From: Pleurocapsa sp. PCC 7327
GTDB taxonomy: Bacteria > Cyanobacteriota > Cyanobacteriia > Cyanobacteriales > Microcystaceae
Length of the DNA: 64,000 nt
Direction of reading: 5' to 3'
NCBI RefSeq assembly: GCF_000317025.1
Contig: NC_019689.1
Span: 2,891,501-2,955,500 of the forward strand
Shown: positions 8,878-18,619 of the stretch, piece by piece
How positions within the stretch are numbered: the stretch's first letter is position 1
Layout: every line of letters begins with the position of its first letter
Notes under the pieces: generated by a model
What the model was told of the DNA's origin: nothing
Databases searched by the model: none
Seen by the model: the letters and a program-made list of their open reading frames with translations, nothing else
Position numbers and translations under genes: made by a program

Positions 8878-9539
8878 CCATTCGACGACAGTATAGTTTG
8901 CCTAACTGTACTTTAATTTTAGAAGGATTGAGCAATGAGGCAGCACCTGCTGACGCAACAGATGCACGACCAATGCTATCAATTTTGGTCAATGCAGAAT
9001 GTCAGTTTGTTGGCATTAACAAAAAGCTGCACGGCGGACGGACGTTTTTGGAAAATTTAGTCAAAGCGGTCAGTGCCTATGCCCAGGAGTGTCTCAGCGG
9101 AGTTCGCCACCCCCAGGACTCTCGGGAAAATGGCGATCGCATTTATTTAGAAAAAATTGAAGGAACTAATCTGCACCGCCTCACGTGGCAACCCGCAGAA
9201 GACGCCAACGAACAACCCGTCGAAATTGAATTAACGACAGTGCAGTTATTCGATCTTGTAGAAGCCGTCGATCAATTTGCTGCCGACACTCGCACCTTAC
9301 CCGATATCTCGATCGAGTTAAAACCCCTATCTCGTCGCTACCGTAAACCCGACGAACCTATCGCCCAAAGAGCCATTCCCGCCACATTAGGAGTCTTGGG
9401 ATTAGCGTTGACTGGGTTTATTGCTTTCTTGCTCCCCATTCCCGAAGTTCGCAAACCCGAACCCGAACCCCAAGCAAGTCCGACACAAACGACTCCGAAT
9501 TCTCAGCCATCTCCTCCTGGTAATCCCCCAACACCATAG
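8874..9539 (+). CDS. DUF4335 family membrane-anchored protein
   Basis: This 221-residue protein is coupled to the DUF3038 gene. Its soluble N-terminal part (begins MTIRRQYSLPNCTLILEG) is followed by one hydrophobic segment, LGVLGLALTGFIAFLLPIP near residues 172-190. A short tail rich in proline, threonine and glutamine follows, so it is probably a tail-anchored membrane protein with the main domain in the cytoplasm. The family is cyanobacterial and has no known function. Coupling suggests that the two proteins act together. Confidence 0.85.
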   Translation: MTIRRQYSLPNCTLILEGLSNEAAPADATDARPMLSILVNAECQFVGINKKLHGGRTFLENLVKAVSAYAQECLSGVRHPQDSRENGDRIYLEKIEGTNLHRLTWQPAEDANEQPVEIELTTVQLFDLVEAVDQFAADTRTLPDISIELKPLSRRYRKPDEPIAQRAIPATLGVLGLALTGFIAFLLPIPEVRKPEPEPQASPTQTTPNSQPSPPGNPPTP

Positions 9540-9547
9540 TTCGGCTA

Positions 9548-10501
9548 TTAGTGATTGCTTTCTAAAGTAATGACAATCTTGCCAACTGCGCGACCGCTTT
9601 CACTATAGCGATGAGCCTCAGCTATTTCTGATAAGGGATAAGTGCGATCGATAACGGAGCGAATCTTATCGGCTTCAATTAATTGTTTTAATTGAGCCAA
9701 GTCCTTACCACTTGCTTTGGCAAAAAATAATTTCGCTTTTTTCCCTGGAATTAAAGAAGTCAAAAAACTATTCACAAGAACGTCAGGGCTTGGCAAAAGA
9801 GCGATATAAATCCCTTGAGAAAGTAGATTATTTTTACATTCAGAAAAAGAGCGTTTGCTCACCACATCAAAAATAATGTCGTATTTTTCAGTTTCTTTCG
9901 TAAAGTCTTGTTGCGTGTAATCAATGACTCGATCTGCGCCTAAGCTTTTTACCAATTCCACGTTTTTTGTGCTACAAACTGCCGTGACTTCTGTTTCCCA
10001 TGCCTTAGCAATTTGCACTGCAAATGTCCCTACACCGCCCGATGCGCCGTTAATGAGAACTTTTTGACCTCTTTTTATCTCTCCTGCATCTCGCAGGGCT
10101 TGTAGGGCAGTTGTAGCAGCAAGGGGAACGGCAGCCGCTTGTTCGTGAGTGATGTTATTTGGTTTGAGGCAAACAAACTGTTCTGCAACGGCTACATATT
10201 CAGCATAAGCCCCGCCGGGAATAGAACCGAGATAGGCATAGACTGCATCTCCGGGCTTGAATTTTGTCACTCGATCGCCGACTTCTACCACTTCTCCCGA
10301 AACGTCAAACCCTAAAATTAATGGAAATTTATAGCCTGTCAGGAATTGAAGCATTCCCTGTCTGATTTTCCAATCGATGGGATTGACGCTACTGGCATAA
10401 ATTTTGATTAGCAGTCGATCGCTTTTTAGAGAAGGCTTTTCGACATCTGCGTATTGTAAGACATCAGCAGAACCGTACCGATTAATGATGATTGCTTTCA
10501 T
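9548..10501 (-). CDS. NAD(P)-dependent quinone reductase/alcohol dehydrogenase (MDR family)
   Basis: This 317-residue medium-chain reductase resembles zeta-crystallin and RTN4IP1-like enzymes. The N-terminal GroES-like part contains ILGFDVSGEVVEVG, and the nucleotide-binding motif INGASGGVGTFAVQIAKA lies near residues 145-162. The cysteine and histidine pattern of zinc-dependent alcohol dehydrogenases is missing, so it is probably a zinc-free NADPH reductase of quinones or enones. The frame is open upstream to 10666, but I chose ATG 10501 because MKAIIINRYGSADVLQY is the family's usual start. The physiological substrate is unknown. Confidence 0.85.
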   Translation of the reverse strand: MKAIIINRYGSADVLQYADVEKPSLKSDRLLIKIYASSVNPIDWKIRQGMLQFLTGYKFPLILGFDVSGEVVEVGDRVTKFKPGDAVYAYLGSIPGGAYAEYVAVAEQFVCLKPNNITHEQAAAVPLAATTALQALRDAGEIKRGQKVLINGASGGVGTFAVQIAKAWETEVTAVCSTKNVELVKSLGADRVIDYTQQDFTKETEKYDIIFDVVSKRSFSECKNNLLSQGIYIALLPSPDVLVNSFLTSLIPGKKAKLFFAKASGKDLAQLKQLIEADKIRSVIDRTYPLSEIAEAHRYSESGRAVGKIVITLESNH

Positions 10502-10548
10502 ACTTTCACCTGTTGCGATCGCTCCCTCAAGTTTTCCTAGGGGCTTCT

Positions 10549-10758
10549 CTATACAAGTTGCCATTGTTTCTTGAGCAGCGCTAAAAAGGTGGCGTAGCCT
10601 GCCGAAAACTCGAATTTGGGCGGATCGGGAACGAGATATTCGGGAAACTCCGTATAGGGCCGCCATTTTTCTGAGGGATCGTGCCGTAGATATAGCATAC
10701 TCGCATCGGTTGCGCCGTCAGGTTTCCAAGTCATTTGACCTGGGGTGCGATCGCCCAT
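10549..10758 (-). CDS. Small conserved hypothetical protein, about 69 aa
   Basis: The frame is open from 10818, but ATG 10758 (MGDRTPGQMTWKPDGATDAS) has GGAG five bases upstream and leaves a compact 69-residue protein. It is rich in Pro, Tyr and Trp and ends in FSAGYATFLALLKKQWQLV. It has no signal peptide or membrane segment. It sits 47 bases upstream of the quinone reductase on the same strand and may share its transcript. I recognise no domain. Confidence 0.6.
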   Translation of the reverse strand: MGDRTPGQMTWKPDGATDASMLYLRHDPSEKWRPYTEFPEYLVPDPPKFEFSAGYATFLALLKKQWQLV

Positions 10759-10928
10759 AAAAATCTCCTTACACTCAATCTTACAACCATGTCTTAAGAG
10801 TTTTTTACATTTTGACAAATAGCTAGCTAGCTTCTGTAAGCATTTATACTTATTTTTTCTCGATTGCTTCGAGAAAAAGATTTACGCTCAATCTTTAGAA
10901 TAAATGTAGATATTTACAGGCGAAGATT

Positions 10929-11708
10929 ATGAAGTTAACTTGGCTCGACAGTAATTCTTGGCTGATCGAACTGGCTGGAAAACGCATCCTCCTCGACCCC
11001 TGGTTAGTTGGTTCTCTAGTCTTTGGCAATCTCTCGTGGCTGTTCAAAGGGGAAAAAAACGTCTCTCGTCCCATTCCCGAAAAGATCGATTTGATTCTAC
11101 TGTCCCAAGGATTAGAAGATCACGCCCATCCTCCGACACTCAAACTACTCGATCGCAATATTCCCGTCGTTGCTTCTCCCAATGCAGCTAGGGTAGTTCG
11201 AGAGTTAGGATACGTACAGGTAACGGCTTTAGCCCATGGAGAAACTTTTACCTTTGCCAATCAATTAGAAATCAAAGCCGTTCCCGGTTCTCCTATCGGA
11301 CCGCAGTTAGTTGAAAATGGCTATTTGCTAAAAGATCTAGAAAACGGTCAAACAATCTATTACGAACCTCACGGCTATCATTCTCCTTCTCTCAAAGAGA
11401 ATGCACCTGTCGATGTCGTTATTACCCCGATTATCGATCTAAAAATCCCGCTTCTAGGTTCGGTCATTAAGGGACAACAGAGTGCCTTGGAAGTATGTAA
11501 ATGGTTGCAACCTCAAGTCATCGTGCCAACAGCAGCAGGAGGTGACATAACCTTTGAAGGATTGCTGATGTCCGTGCTTCGTGCTGAAGGAAGCGTCGAA
11601 ACATTTCGTGCTTTGCTTGCCAAAAATAACCTCTCGACGCGGGCGATCGAACCAAAACCGGGCGAAGCATTTGAAGTAGAGTTAGAAAAAAGGGCTGTTA
11701 GCCTTTGA
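10929..11708 (+). CDS. MBL-fold metal-dependent hydrolase (UlaG-like)
   Basis: This 259-residue protein starts MKLTWLDSNSWLIELAGKRI, typical of the UlaG-like branch of the metallo-beta-lactamase fold. The metal-binding loop reads LSQGLEDHAHPPTLKLL near residues 59-75, so the usual HxHxDH is altered to the DHAH form. A second conserved part contains YYEPHGYH near residue 145. It is probably a soluble hydrolase acting on a phosphorylated or lactone substrate, which cannot be specified. It is convergent with the site-2 protease gene. Confidence 0.8.
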   Translation: MKLTWLDSNSWLIELAGKRILLDPWLVGSLVFGNLSWLFKGEKNVSRPIPEKIDLILLSQGLEDHAHPPTLKLLDRNIPVVASPNAARVVRELGYVQVTALAHGETFTFANQLEIKAVPGSPIGPQLVENGYLLKDLENGQTIYYEPHGYHSPSLKENAPVDVVITPIIDLKIPLLGSVIKGQQSALEVCKWLQPQVIVPTAAGGDITFEGLLMSVLRAEGSVETFRALLAKNNLSTRAIEPKPGEAFEVELEKRAVSL

Positions 11709-11753
11709 TCGTTGGGTGGGTTGGCGAAACGCAACCCACCACCACCCAGTTCG

Positions 11754-12875
11754 TCAAGCTGCTTTAGCTTGGGCTTGTTGTTGCAGGAAATTAACAATTG
11801 ATGTTTTCTCCAAAAGTCCAACAACAACGCCATTTTCACCAACAACCGTTAGCTGTTGTAGATTTTTCTGTTCTAGTAGTTTAACGACTTCTAATAGAGA
11901 GCGATCGGCGCTAATCATTTCCATTGCTCGTGATGGTTGAATGAGTTCGCTAACTCGAACTTCTGTCCATTTAGAAGTGGGAACTTTTTTCAGGTCATCG
12001 ACGGCAAGTTCTCCTAATAATTGTCCGGCTTCGTTAGTTACTAAAAACTTTTTCCACTGGTTCTGTCCAATGACATAATCATTGGCAAAGTCCCGCAGCG
12101 TTAAGGTAGCAGGGACAATTGGACTATTAGGGATAACGGCATCTTGAGCCGTGTATTGACTTAAAGTTTCTTGAATTCTAGCCGATTGAGCGGAGAAACC
12201 AGCATTTTGTAATAGAAATAAACCAATTAATAGCGTCCAAAAACTACCAAATTGGCTCAGTCCTAAGATAGATAGTCCGCCTAAAATTACGGCTAGCCAA
12301 CCAAAGAATTGACCGACTCTACTGGCAAAGATAATACCTTTATTAGGGTTTCCTGTAATCTGCCAAACGATCGCTTTAAGAACGTTGCCTCCATCTAGGG
12401 GTAAGCCAGGAATTAGGTTAAATAATCCCAAGATTAAATTAATTGAAGCGAGTAAGTAAACGATCGCTTCTACGGGAGAGGGCAGAGATAAGTTGTTGGC
12501 GAGAATTGTAAATAGACCGAACAGAAATAGACTAACAACTGGTCCTGCGATCGCGACTAAGAAAGCTTGCAAGGGACTATTCGATTCCTTCTCTAACGTT
12601 GCCAATCCGCCAAAGAGAAATAAAGTAATCGATCTAACTTTAATTCCTTGAGCGATCGCAACGAAACTATGTCCTAGTTCGTGGAATACCACAGAAGCAA
12701 ATAATAACAGTGCGGCAACAAATCCTAGAATCCAGGGTGTTATTCCTGTGAGTTGAGGAAATGATGTTAGTTCTCCCCCGTAACTCAAAGTTACTAAGCC
12801 CAGGACAAAAAACCAGGAAGGATTCACATAAAAAGGAATCCCAAATAAATTGCCGACGCGAATGTTGCCATTCAT
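11754..12875 (-). CDS. Site-2 protease family zinc metalloprotease with CBS domains
   Basis: This 373-residue membrane protease of family M50B has several membrane helices in its first 220 residues. The zinc motif VVFHELGHSFVAIAQG lies near residue 63 and the second metal ligand is in LPLDGGNVL near residue 160. The last 130 residues hold a pair of CBS modules (for example MISADRSLLEVVKLLEQKN), which often bind adenine nucleotides. Such enzymes cut membrane-bound regulators within the bilayer; the target is unknown. It is transcribed divergently from argF. Confidence 0.9.
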   Translation of the reverse strand: MNGNIRVGNLFGIPFYVNPSWFFVLGLVTLSYGGELTSFPQLTGITPWILGFVAALLLFASVVFHELGHSFVAIAQGIKVRSITLFLFGGLATLEKESNSPLQAFLVAIAGPVVSLFLFGLFTILANNLSLPSPVEAIVYLLASINLILGLFNLIPGLPLDGGNVLKAIVWQITGNPNKGIIFASRVGQFFGWLAVILGGLSILGLSQFGSFWTLLIGLFLLQNAGFSAQSARIQETLSQYTAQDAVIPNSPIVPATLTLRDFANDYVIGQNQWKKFLVTNEAGQLLGELAVDDLKKVPTSKWTEVRVSELIQPSRAMEMISADRSLLEVVKLLEQKNLQQLTVVGENGVVVGLLEKTSIVNFLQQQAQAKAA

Positions 12876-13197
12876 GAGATAACCTCTGAAAATTTTGAAT
12901 TTTGAACCCGCCCGCAGTATGAATTCCGAAGACGGCTGAATTTGTTATTGGCTTCTGTTTAAATTGTAACGAAGTGTTAAAAGCAATTAAGTTTAGCTAT
13001 TTTAGTAAAAACCGTCCAAAAAAGTTCGGTTAGGTAAGAGAAGAAAGTTATTGATTTAATTTAAAAAGATTAAAAGGCAAGATTGTAAATCCAAGCTTAA
13101 TTATTCGAGAAGCTCCCTCGAATCGAGAGTTAATGCTTGTATAATTAAAAGTTTCTACTACTCTATTGCCAAGAAAAAAAGGGTTGAGAGAAAAGAA
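12876..13197. promoter_or_regulatory. Divergent intergenic region upstream of argF
   Basis: No gene is seen here. A TATAAT hexamer at 13140-13145 lies 52 bases before the argF ATG and is a good -10 candidate; the matching -35 is weak. A short inverted repeat, TTCGAG with CTCGAA, lies just upstream at about 13103-13122 and could be an operator. The part near the protease gene is AT-rich and featureless. Confidence 0.45.
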
Positions 13198-14124
13198 ATG
13201 GGGATTAAAGACTTAAAAGGCAGAGATATTTTAGGTATAGCAGACTTGAGCGCGGCAGAAATTAAAGATTTGTTGCAACTCGCCGCCGACCTGAAAAGTG
13301 GAAATCGATCGCCTGTTTGTAACAAAATCTTAGGATTATTATTTTACAAAGCTTCTACTCGCACTCGCGTGTCTTTTACCGTTGCCATGCACCAACTTGG
13401 CGGTCAAGTCATCGATCTCAATCCCAACCTCACTCAAGTTGGCAGGGGCGAACCTATCTCAGACACAGCAAGGGTTTTAGATCGCTATATCGATATTTTG
13501 GCAGTGCGAACCTTCAAGCAAACCGACTTGGAAGAGTTTGCTCGCTATGCCCAAATTCCGATTATTAATGCCTTGAGCGATCTAGAGCATCCCTGTCAAA
13601 TTCTAGCGGATTTATTGACGATTCAAGAATGTTTTGGCAAGATTTCAGGCGTTACGGCAACTTTTCTCGGCGATGGCAATAATGTCGCCCATTCCTTCAT
13701 TCTCGGCGGTGCCTTAATGGGCATGAAAATTCGCATAGCTACCCCAGAGGCACATAAACCAGAACCCGCTATTGTAGAAAAGGCAAGGCAATTGGCAGTA
13801 GACGGGGCGGAAATTATCATTACTGAAGACCCCATTGAGGCAGTGAAAGGATCGCAAGTGGTTTATACTGACGTTTGGGCAAGTATGGGACAAGAAGCTT
13901 CAGCTGAGTCGAGAATTCCCATGTTTCAACCTTACCAAGTTAACGAAGAAATTCTCGCTCATGCGGATTCGGATGCGATCGTACTGCACTGTTTGCCTGC
14001 CCATCGAGGAGAGGAAATTACTGAAGCTGTCATTGAAGGCAAGCAATCGCGGGTATGGGATGAGGCAGAAAACCGCATGCACGCCCAAAAAGCTTTGTTA
14101 GTTAGCTTGTTGGGAATTGAATAA
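13198..14124 (+). CDS. argF: Ornithine carbamoyltransferase
   Basis: ArgF (308 residues) joins carbamoyl phosphate and ornithine to form citrulline in arginine synthesis. The carbamoyl-phosphate loop is STRTRVSFT near residues 53-61. HPCQILADLLTIQE near residue 130 and LHCLPAHRGEEI near residue 265 provide the ornithine site. Length and motifs are standard and there is no sign of damage. argH, for the last arginine step, lies 12 kb away at 25844, so the pathway genes are dispersed, as usual in cyanobacteria. Confidence 0.97.
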   Translation: MGIKDLKGRDILGIADLSAAEIKDLLQLAADLKSGNRSPVCNKILGLLFYKASTRTRVSFTVAMHQLGGQVIDLNPNLTQVGRGEPISDTARVLDRYIDILAVRTFKQTDLEEFARYAQIPIINALSDLEHPCQILADLLTIQECFGKISGVTATFLGDGNNVAHSFILGGALMGMKIRIATPEAHKPEPAIVEKARQLAVDGAEIIITEDPIEAVKGSQVVYTDVWASMGQEASAESRIPMFQPYQVNEEILAHADSDAIVLHCLPAHRGEEITEAVIEGKQSRVWDEAENRMHAQKALLVSLLGIE

Positions 14125-14719
14125 TACTATTTGGTTGGTTTGGAATTATTTGCAAGGGCGAATCGCGATGCACCCCTGAAATCCCTTCTCCCACAAGGAG
14201 CGAAAGGACTTCAGGCAAAAGTCTTAAGTTGAAAGCCCTTCTCCCGCTCTGGGAGAGGGGTTGGGGGTGAGGGCGATTTTTTTAGATTTAGGACGAGAAA
14301 TGCGATCGCTTTAATTATTCTTCTATAGCAATACGAAGCTCACAACTATTGCTTTTCAAGACGCGAAGCGCCCAAAAGAGTAACAGCTCTTTTGCACTCA
14401 CTACTCGATTAGAACGCTTATTCTGGTTCTATTTCTAACTTTAATCAAAATAGAATAAATTGTTATTGACAATGAAATTTTCTATGATTTTAAAGAAAAA
14501 AATTACTTTAATTAACAATCAGCACTAATATAAAGTCAATCCCGTAAATAAATATAATTTCTTAGGAATTGTCCATTTGCAATTGTCAATTTTTCGATGG
14601 CTCTAAATGCTAAAATTAATATATTTGAGCTTCTTAGATTAAAACATCAAAGATCGAACATTCTAATAACCTAGTCAGCCTTACTAAAAAGCCTCGCTCG
14701 GAATTGGAGTTAATTAACT
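14125..14719. repeat. Intergenic region with dispersed-repeat hairpins
   Basis: This 595-base space between argF and putA holds no convincing gene. At about 14237-14273 a G/C-rich segment, CTTCTCCCGCTCTGGGAGAG, forms a stem and is followed by GGTTGGGGGTGAGGGCGA and a T-run. It has the look of a dispersed cyanobacterial repeat and could terminate argF transcription. The remainder is AT-rich. No tRNA was seen. Confidence 0.5.
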
Positions 14720-17698
14720 GTGGTTATTCAAGTAAATTCTAATCAAGCTTATGAAGCGAAAACTCAAGAGATCGCCAGACAGCTTTTAGCATCGACGCGG
14801 GAGAGGCGTTCTCTCTGGGCACAGGTACGCGACCAAATGCGCTGGGACGATAAACTTCTCGACTGGGCAATGAGCAATCCTGGCTTGCGGGTTCAACTAT
14901 TTCGCTTCATCGACTGTTTGCCGGCTTTGCGCAGTAATGCCGAAATCGCCCGCCACATGCAACAGTACTTAGGAGAAGAATCGGTAGAACTTCCGTCGGC
15001 ACTGAAAGGCATACTCAATTTCACCGATCCCAATTCTGCTCCGGCTCAATTAGCAGCCGCAACGATTAGCAAAGCAGTAGAAGCACTAGCTTTTAAATAT
15101 ATTGCTGGGGAGACCGTTCCACAGGTTATTAAGACTATCGATCGCCTGCGTAGAGAAAAGATGGCGTTTACCATCGACTTACTCGGAGAAGCCGTCATTA
15201 CAGAGGCAGAAGCGAAAGCCTATCTGCAAGGCTATCTGGATTTGATGGAACAACTAGCCCAGGAAGCGCAAAGATGGTCGAAAGTGCCAGAAATTGACGA
15301 AGCAGACGGAGAACCGCTCCCAAAAGTTCAAGTGTCCGTGAAATTAACAGCTTTTTACTCCCAATTCGATCCTATCGATCCAGAGGGAAGTCAGGAAAAA
15401 GTTTGCGATCGCATTCGCATCCTTCTCCGTCGCGCCAAGGAATTAGGGGTAGCGGTTCACTTCGACATGGAACAATATGTCTACAAAGATTTGACCCTTG
15501 CCATTCTCAAAGAATTGTTACTCGAAGAGGAGTTTCGCACCCGTACCGATATCGGAATTACCATACAAGCCTATTTACGCGACTCGGAACAAGATTTAAA
15601 AGATGTCATCGAATGGGCAAAGAAACGGGGCAACCCGGTAACGGTTCGCTTAGTCAAAGGGGCATACTGGGATCAAGAAACGATTAAATCCCTCCAGCGT
15701 CATTGGCAGCAGCCAGTATACAACGAGAAAGCTGCTACTGATGCTAATTTCGAGCGTTTAGCCCAGTTATTGCTAGAAAACCACGAATATTTATATGCGG
15801 CGCTCGGCAGCCATAACGTGCGATCGCAGGCATTAGCCTGTGCCATTGCCGAAACTCTCCAAATTCCTCGTCGTCGCTTCGAGATGCAAGTTCTCTACGG
15901 AATGGGCGATCGCTTGGCACAAGCTTTAATCAAACGCGGTCATCGAGTACGAGTCTATGCACCCTACGGAAAACTTCTTCCTGGCATGGCATACTTGATT
16001 CGCCGCTTGCTGGAGAATACGGCAAACAGTTCTTTCCTCAAACAAAGTCTGGAAGAACGTCCCGTTGAAGAATTGATCGCCCCACCCGTCTTTAGAGAGG
16101 GGGGGACGGAAAGACGGAAAGACGAAGAGACTTTCCCTGGCGCACCCGATACGGATTATGCTAACGCCGAATTGCGCGAGGCAGCCAAACAAGCTTTAGT
16201 TAAAGTTCGCAATTCCTTGGGGAAAACCTATTTACCTCTGATTAATGGGGAATATGTCCAAACTGAGACAGCGATCGATTCGGTCAATCCGTCGAATCCC
16301 AGCGAGATTGTCGGCAAAATTGGCTTAATTTCTGTCGAACAAGCCGAAAGTGCGATAGAGGCGGCAAAAGCTGCTTTCCCCGCCTGGAAGAAGACTCCTG
16401 TTAGAGTGCGAGCAGGAATTTTGCGCAAAGCCGCTCAAATAATGGAACAACGTCGCCACGAATTGAGCGCTTGGATCTGCTTAGAAGTGGGAAAAGTCTT
16501 GCAACAAGCCGATGCGGAAGTCTCGGAAGCGATCGATTTCTGCCGCTACTATGCCAAAGAAATGGAACGGTTGGATCTGGGGCACAATTTTGACGTTGCC
16601 GGAGAAACTAACCGCTACCTTTATCAACCGCGAGGCGTTGCCGTGGTCATTTCTCCTTGGAATTTCCCCATCGCCATTGCTACAGGAATGACGGTAGCTG
16701 CATTGGTCGCTGGCAATTGTACCTTACTCAAACCCGCCGAAACTTCCTCCGTCATTGCCGCTAAAATAACCGAAATCCTCCTAGAAGCAGGAATTCCTAA
16801 AGGAGTTTTTCAATTTGTCCCTGGCAAAGGTTCTCAAGTAGGCGCTTACATGGTGAAGCATCCCGACATTCATTTAATCGCCTTCACGGGATCGCGGGAG
16901 GTAGGCTGTCGTATCTATGCCGACGCATCCATACTCCAACCCGGACAAAAACATCTCAAACGAGTCATAGCCGAGATGGGCGGGAAAAACGCCATTATCG
17001 TCGATGAAAGTGCCGATCTCGACCAAGCGGTAGCTGGCGTGGTGCAATCGGCGTTTGGCTATAGCGGGCAAAAATGTTCGGCTTGTTCGCGGGTTATCGT
17101 TCTCGATTCCGTATACGATGCCTTTGTGGAACGGTTTGTCGAAGCCACGCGATCGCTCAATATCGGTGCGGCAGATTTACCCAGCACCCAAGTTGGTCCA
17201 GTTATCGACGCAACTGCACGCGAGCGCATTCGGGACTACATTGCCAAAGGCAAACAGGAAGCCGAAGTTGCCCTAGAAATGGATTCTCCCGAAAACGGCT
17301 ATTTCGTCGGTCCTACTATCTTTACCCATGTTTCTCCCACGGCAATTATTGCCCAAGAAGAGATTTTTGGGCCCGTAGTCGCACTAATACGGGTAAAAGA
17401 TTTTAATGAGGCATTAAAGGTTGCTAACGGAACCGATTACGCCCTCACGGGTGGTTTATATTCTCGCACTCCCGACCACATTAAACGGGCTGGCGAGGAA
17501 TTTGAAGTCGGCAACTTGTATATTAACCGAACGATTACGGGCGCGATCGTCGCCAGACAGCCCTTTGGCGGGTTTAAACTCTCTGGAGTCGGTTCTAAAG
17601 CCGGAGGTCCCGATTACTTACTGCAATTCCTCGAACCACGCCATATTACTGAGAATATCCAACGTCAGGGATTTGCGCCGATCGAGGGAGCAGAATAA
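14720..17698 (+). CDS. putA: Bifunctional proline dehydrogenase / L-glutamate gamma-semialdehyde dehydrogenase
   Basis: PutA (992 residues) oxidises proline to glutamate in two steps. Residues about 100-460 form the FAD-dependent proline dehydrogenase barrel (VTVRLVKGAYWDQE near residue 312 and the tail RRLLENTANSSFL). Residues about 500-985 form the NAD-dependent aldehyde dehydrogenase, with VVISPWNFPIAIATG near residue 643, the glutamate in AEMGGKNAI near 753 and the catalytic cysteine in SGQKCSACSR near 785. It lacks the N-terminal ribbon-helix-helix regulator domain of enterobacterial PutA, so it is purely enzymatic. The start is GTG 14720 with GGAG upstream. The protein probably lies at the inner face of the membrane and passes electrons to quinone. 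Confidence 0.95.
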   Translation: MVIQVNSNQAYEAKTQEIARQLLASTRERRSLWAQVRDQMRWDDKLLDWAMSNPGLRVQLFRFIDCLPALRSNAEIARHMQQYLGEESVELPSALKGILNFTDPNSAPAQLAAATISKAVEALAFKYIAGETVPQVIKTIDRLRREKMAFTIDLLGEAVITEAEAKAYLQGYLDLMEQLAQEAQRWSKVPEIDEADGEPLPKVQVSVKLTAFYSQFDPIDPEGSQEKVCDRIRILLRRAKELGVAVHFDMEQYVYKDLTLAILKELLLEEEFRTRTDIGITIQAYLRDSEQDLKDVIEWAKKRGNPVTVRLVKGAYWDQETIKSLQRHWQQPVYNEKAATDANFERLAQLLLENHEYLYAALGSHNVRSQALACAIAETLQIPRRRFEMQVLYGMGDRLAQALIKRGHRVRVYAPYGKLLPGMAYLIRRLLENTANSSFLKQSLEERPVEELIAPPVFREGGTERRKDEETFPGAPDTDYANAELREAAKQALVKVRNSLGKTYLPLINGEYVQTETAIDSVNPSNPSEIVGKIGLISVEQAESAIEAAKAAFPAWKKTPVRVRAGILRKAAQIMEQRRHELSAWICLEVGKVLQQADAEVSEAIDFCRYYAKEMERLDLGHNFDVAGETNRYLYQPRGVAVVISPWNFPIAIATGMTVAALVAGNCTLLKPAETSSVIAAKITEILLEAGIPKGVFQFVPGKGSQVGAYMVKHPDIHLIAFTGSREVGCRIYADASILQPGQKHLKRVIAEMGGKNAIIVDESADLDQAVAGVVQSAFGYSGQKCSACSRVIVLDSVYDAFVERFVEATRSLNIGAADLPSTQVGPVIDATARERIRDYIAKGKQEAEVALEMDSPENGYFVGPTIFTHVSPTAIIAQEEIFGPVVALIRVKDFNEALKVANGTDYALTGGLYSRTPDHIKRAGEEFEVGNLYINRTITGAIVARQPFGGFKLSGVGSKAGGPDYLLQFLEPRHITENIQRQGFAPIEGAE

Positions 17699-17843
17699 GT
17701 TAAACCGAACTGGTAGGGTAGATAACGAACTGAACGCTTGCTCGTTTTCATGGGGGACTTGGTGCCGAAGTAAATCCGGCACTTTAAGCGCCCTCTCACC
17801 GGCTGAAAAGATAGAGGCATTCAACAACGCTTTTCGGTAACTT

Positions 17844-18041
17844 TTATTTCAGATTAGCTCTCGTGTCTCGAACAGCCACCCAAAAGAACAATCCGGTTAA
17901 AGGAATGCTCGCCGCTAGAATAATTCCGGTCGTGACATTTCCTAGTTCTGGCGTTCCTGAAGACAGTTCAAAGACCGAACCCACTCCAGCGATCGCTGCA
18001 ATACAAGAACCCAATAAAAATACGCCGCTTTTCGGTGTCAC
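17844..18041 (-). CDS. Small two-helix membrane protein, 65 aa
   Basis: This small protein has two hydrophobic segments, VFLLGSCIAAIAGVGSVFEL (residues 7-26) and GIILAASIPLTGLFFWVAV (about 39-57), and ends in basic residues. It is probably an integral membrane protein with both ends in the cytoplasm. It follows def by 11 bases on the same strand and may share its transcript. I recognise no functional motif. Confidence 0.65.
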   Translation of the reverse strand: MTPKSGVFLLGSCIAAIAGVGSVFELSSGTPELGNVTTGIILAASIPLTGLFFWVAVRDTRANLK

Positions 18042-18052
18042 TGTTATTACTC

Positions 18053-18619
18053 CTAGTGCGAGATAGACTTAACCGCCCCAAGCGAAAAGCCGTTCTTCTT
18101 CAATTCTTCTGTCAATGCTAAGCTATTTTCGACGCGATCGACAAACAGAACTCCTTCGAGGTGATCCATTTCGTGTTGGATGACGCGAGCAAGAAATCCC
18201 GATGCTTTAAGCTTGCGAGGTCGTCCCTGTTCGTCCTTAAACGAGACTTCAATCGTTTCTGGACGAGTGACATCCATATACACGCCGGGAATGCTCAAAC
18301 ACCCCTCTTCAAAGTCGCACAATTCGCTCCCGTAGCTGGTAATTTGCGGGTTAATTAAAACCAGAGGAGGATTGGCGGGATTATCTGGTTCGCAGTCGAT
18401 AACGATTAATTGTTTGTGAATGCCGACTTGAGGAGCTGCCAAACCGACGCCGTTAGAGCTATACATGGTTTGCAGCATTTCTTTGGCGAGTTGCCGCACG
18501 CTGTCGTCTACCTTAGCAATGCGCTTAGCAGGCTGGCGCAGGACGCGATCGCCCAAATAATGAATTTTTAAAGGGGGTTTTTCTAACTTTTTTTTCTCTA
18601 CAGCGATTCCTGAAGTCAT
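18053..18619 (-). CDS. def: Peptide deformylase
   Basis: This 188-residue enzyme removes the N-formyl group from nascent proteins and uses Fe or Zn. All three family motifs are present: GVGLAAPQVG near residue 58, EGCLSIPGV near residue 105 (metal-binding cysteine) and QHEMDHLEGVLFVDR near residue 148 (HExxH). About 20 residues precede the core and start with ATG 18619. The gene is followed by a small membrane protein gene. Confidence 0.97.
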   Translation of the reverse strand: MTSGIAVEKKKLEKPPLKIHYLGDRVLRQPAKRIAKVDDSVRQLAKEMLQTMYSSNGVGLAAPQVGIHKQLIVIDCEPDNPANPPLVLINPQITSYGSELCDFEEGCLSIPGVYMDVTRPETIEVSFKDEQGRPRKLKASGFLARVIQHEMDHLEGVLFVDRVENSLALTEELKKNGFSLGAVKSISH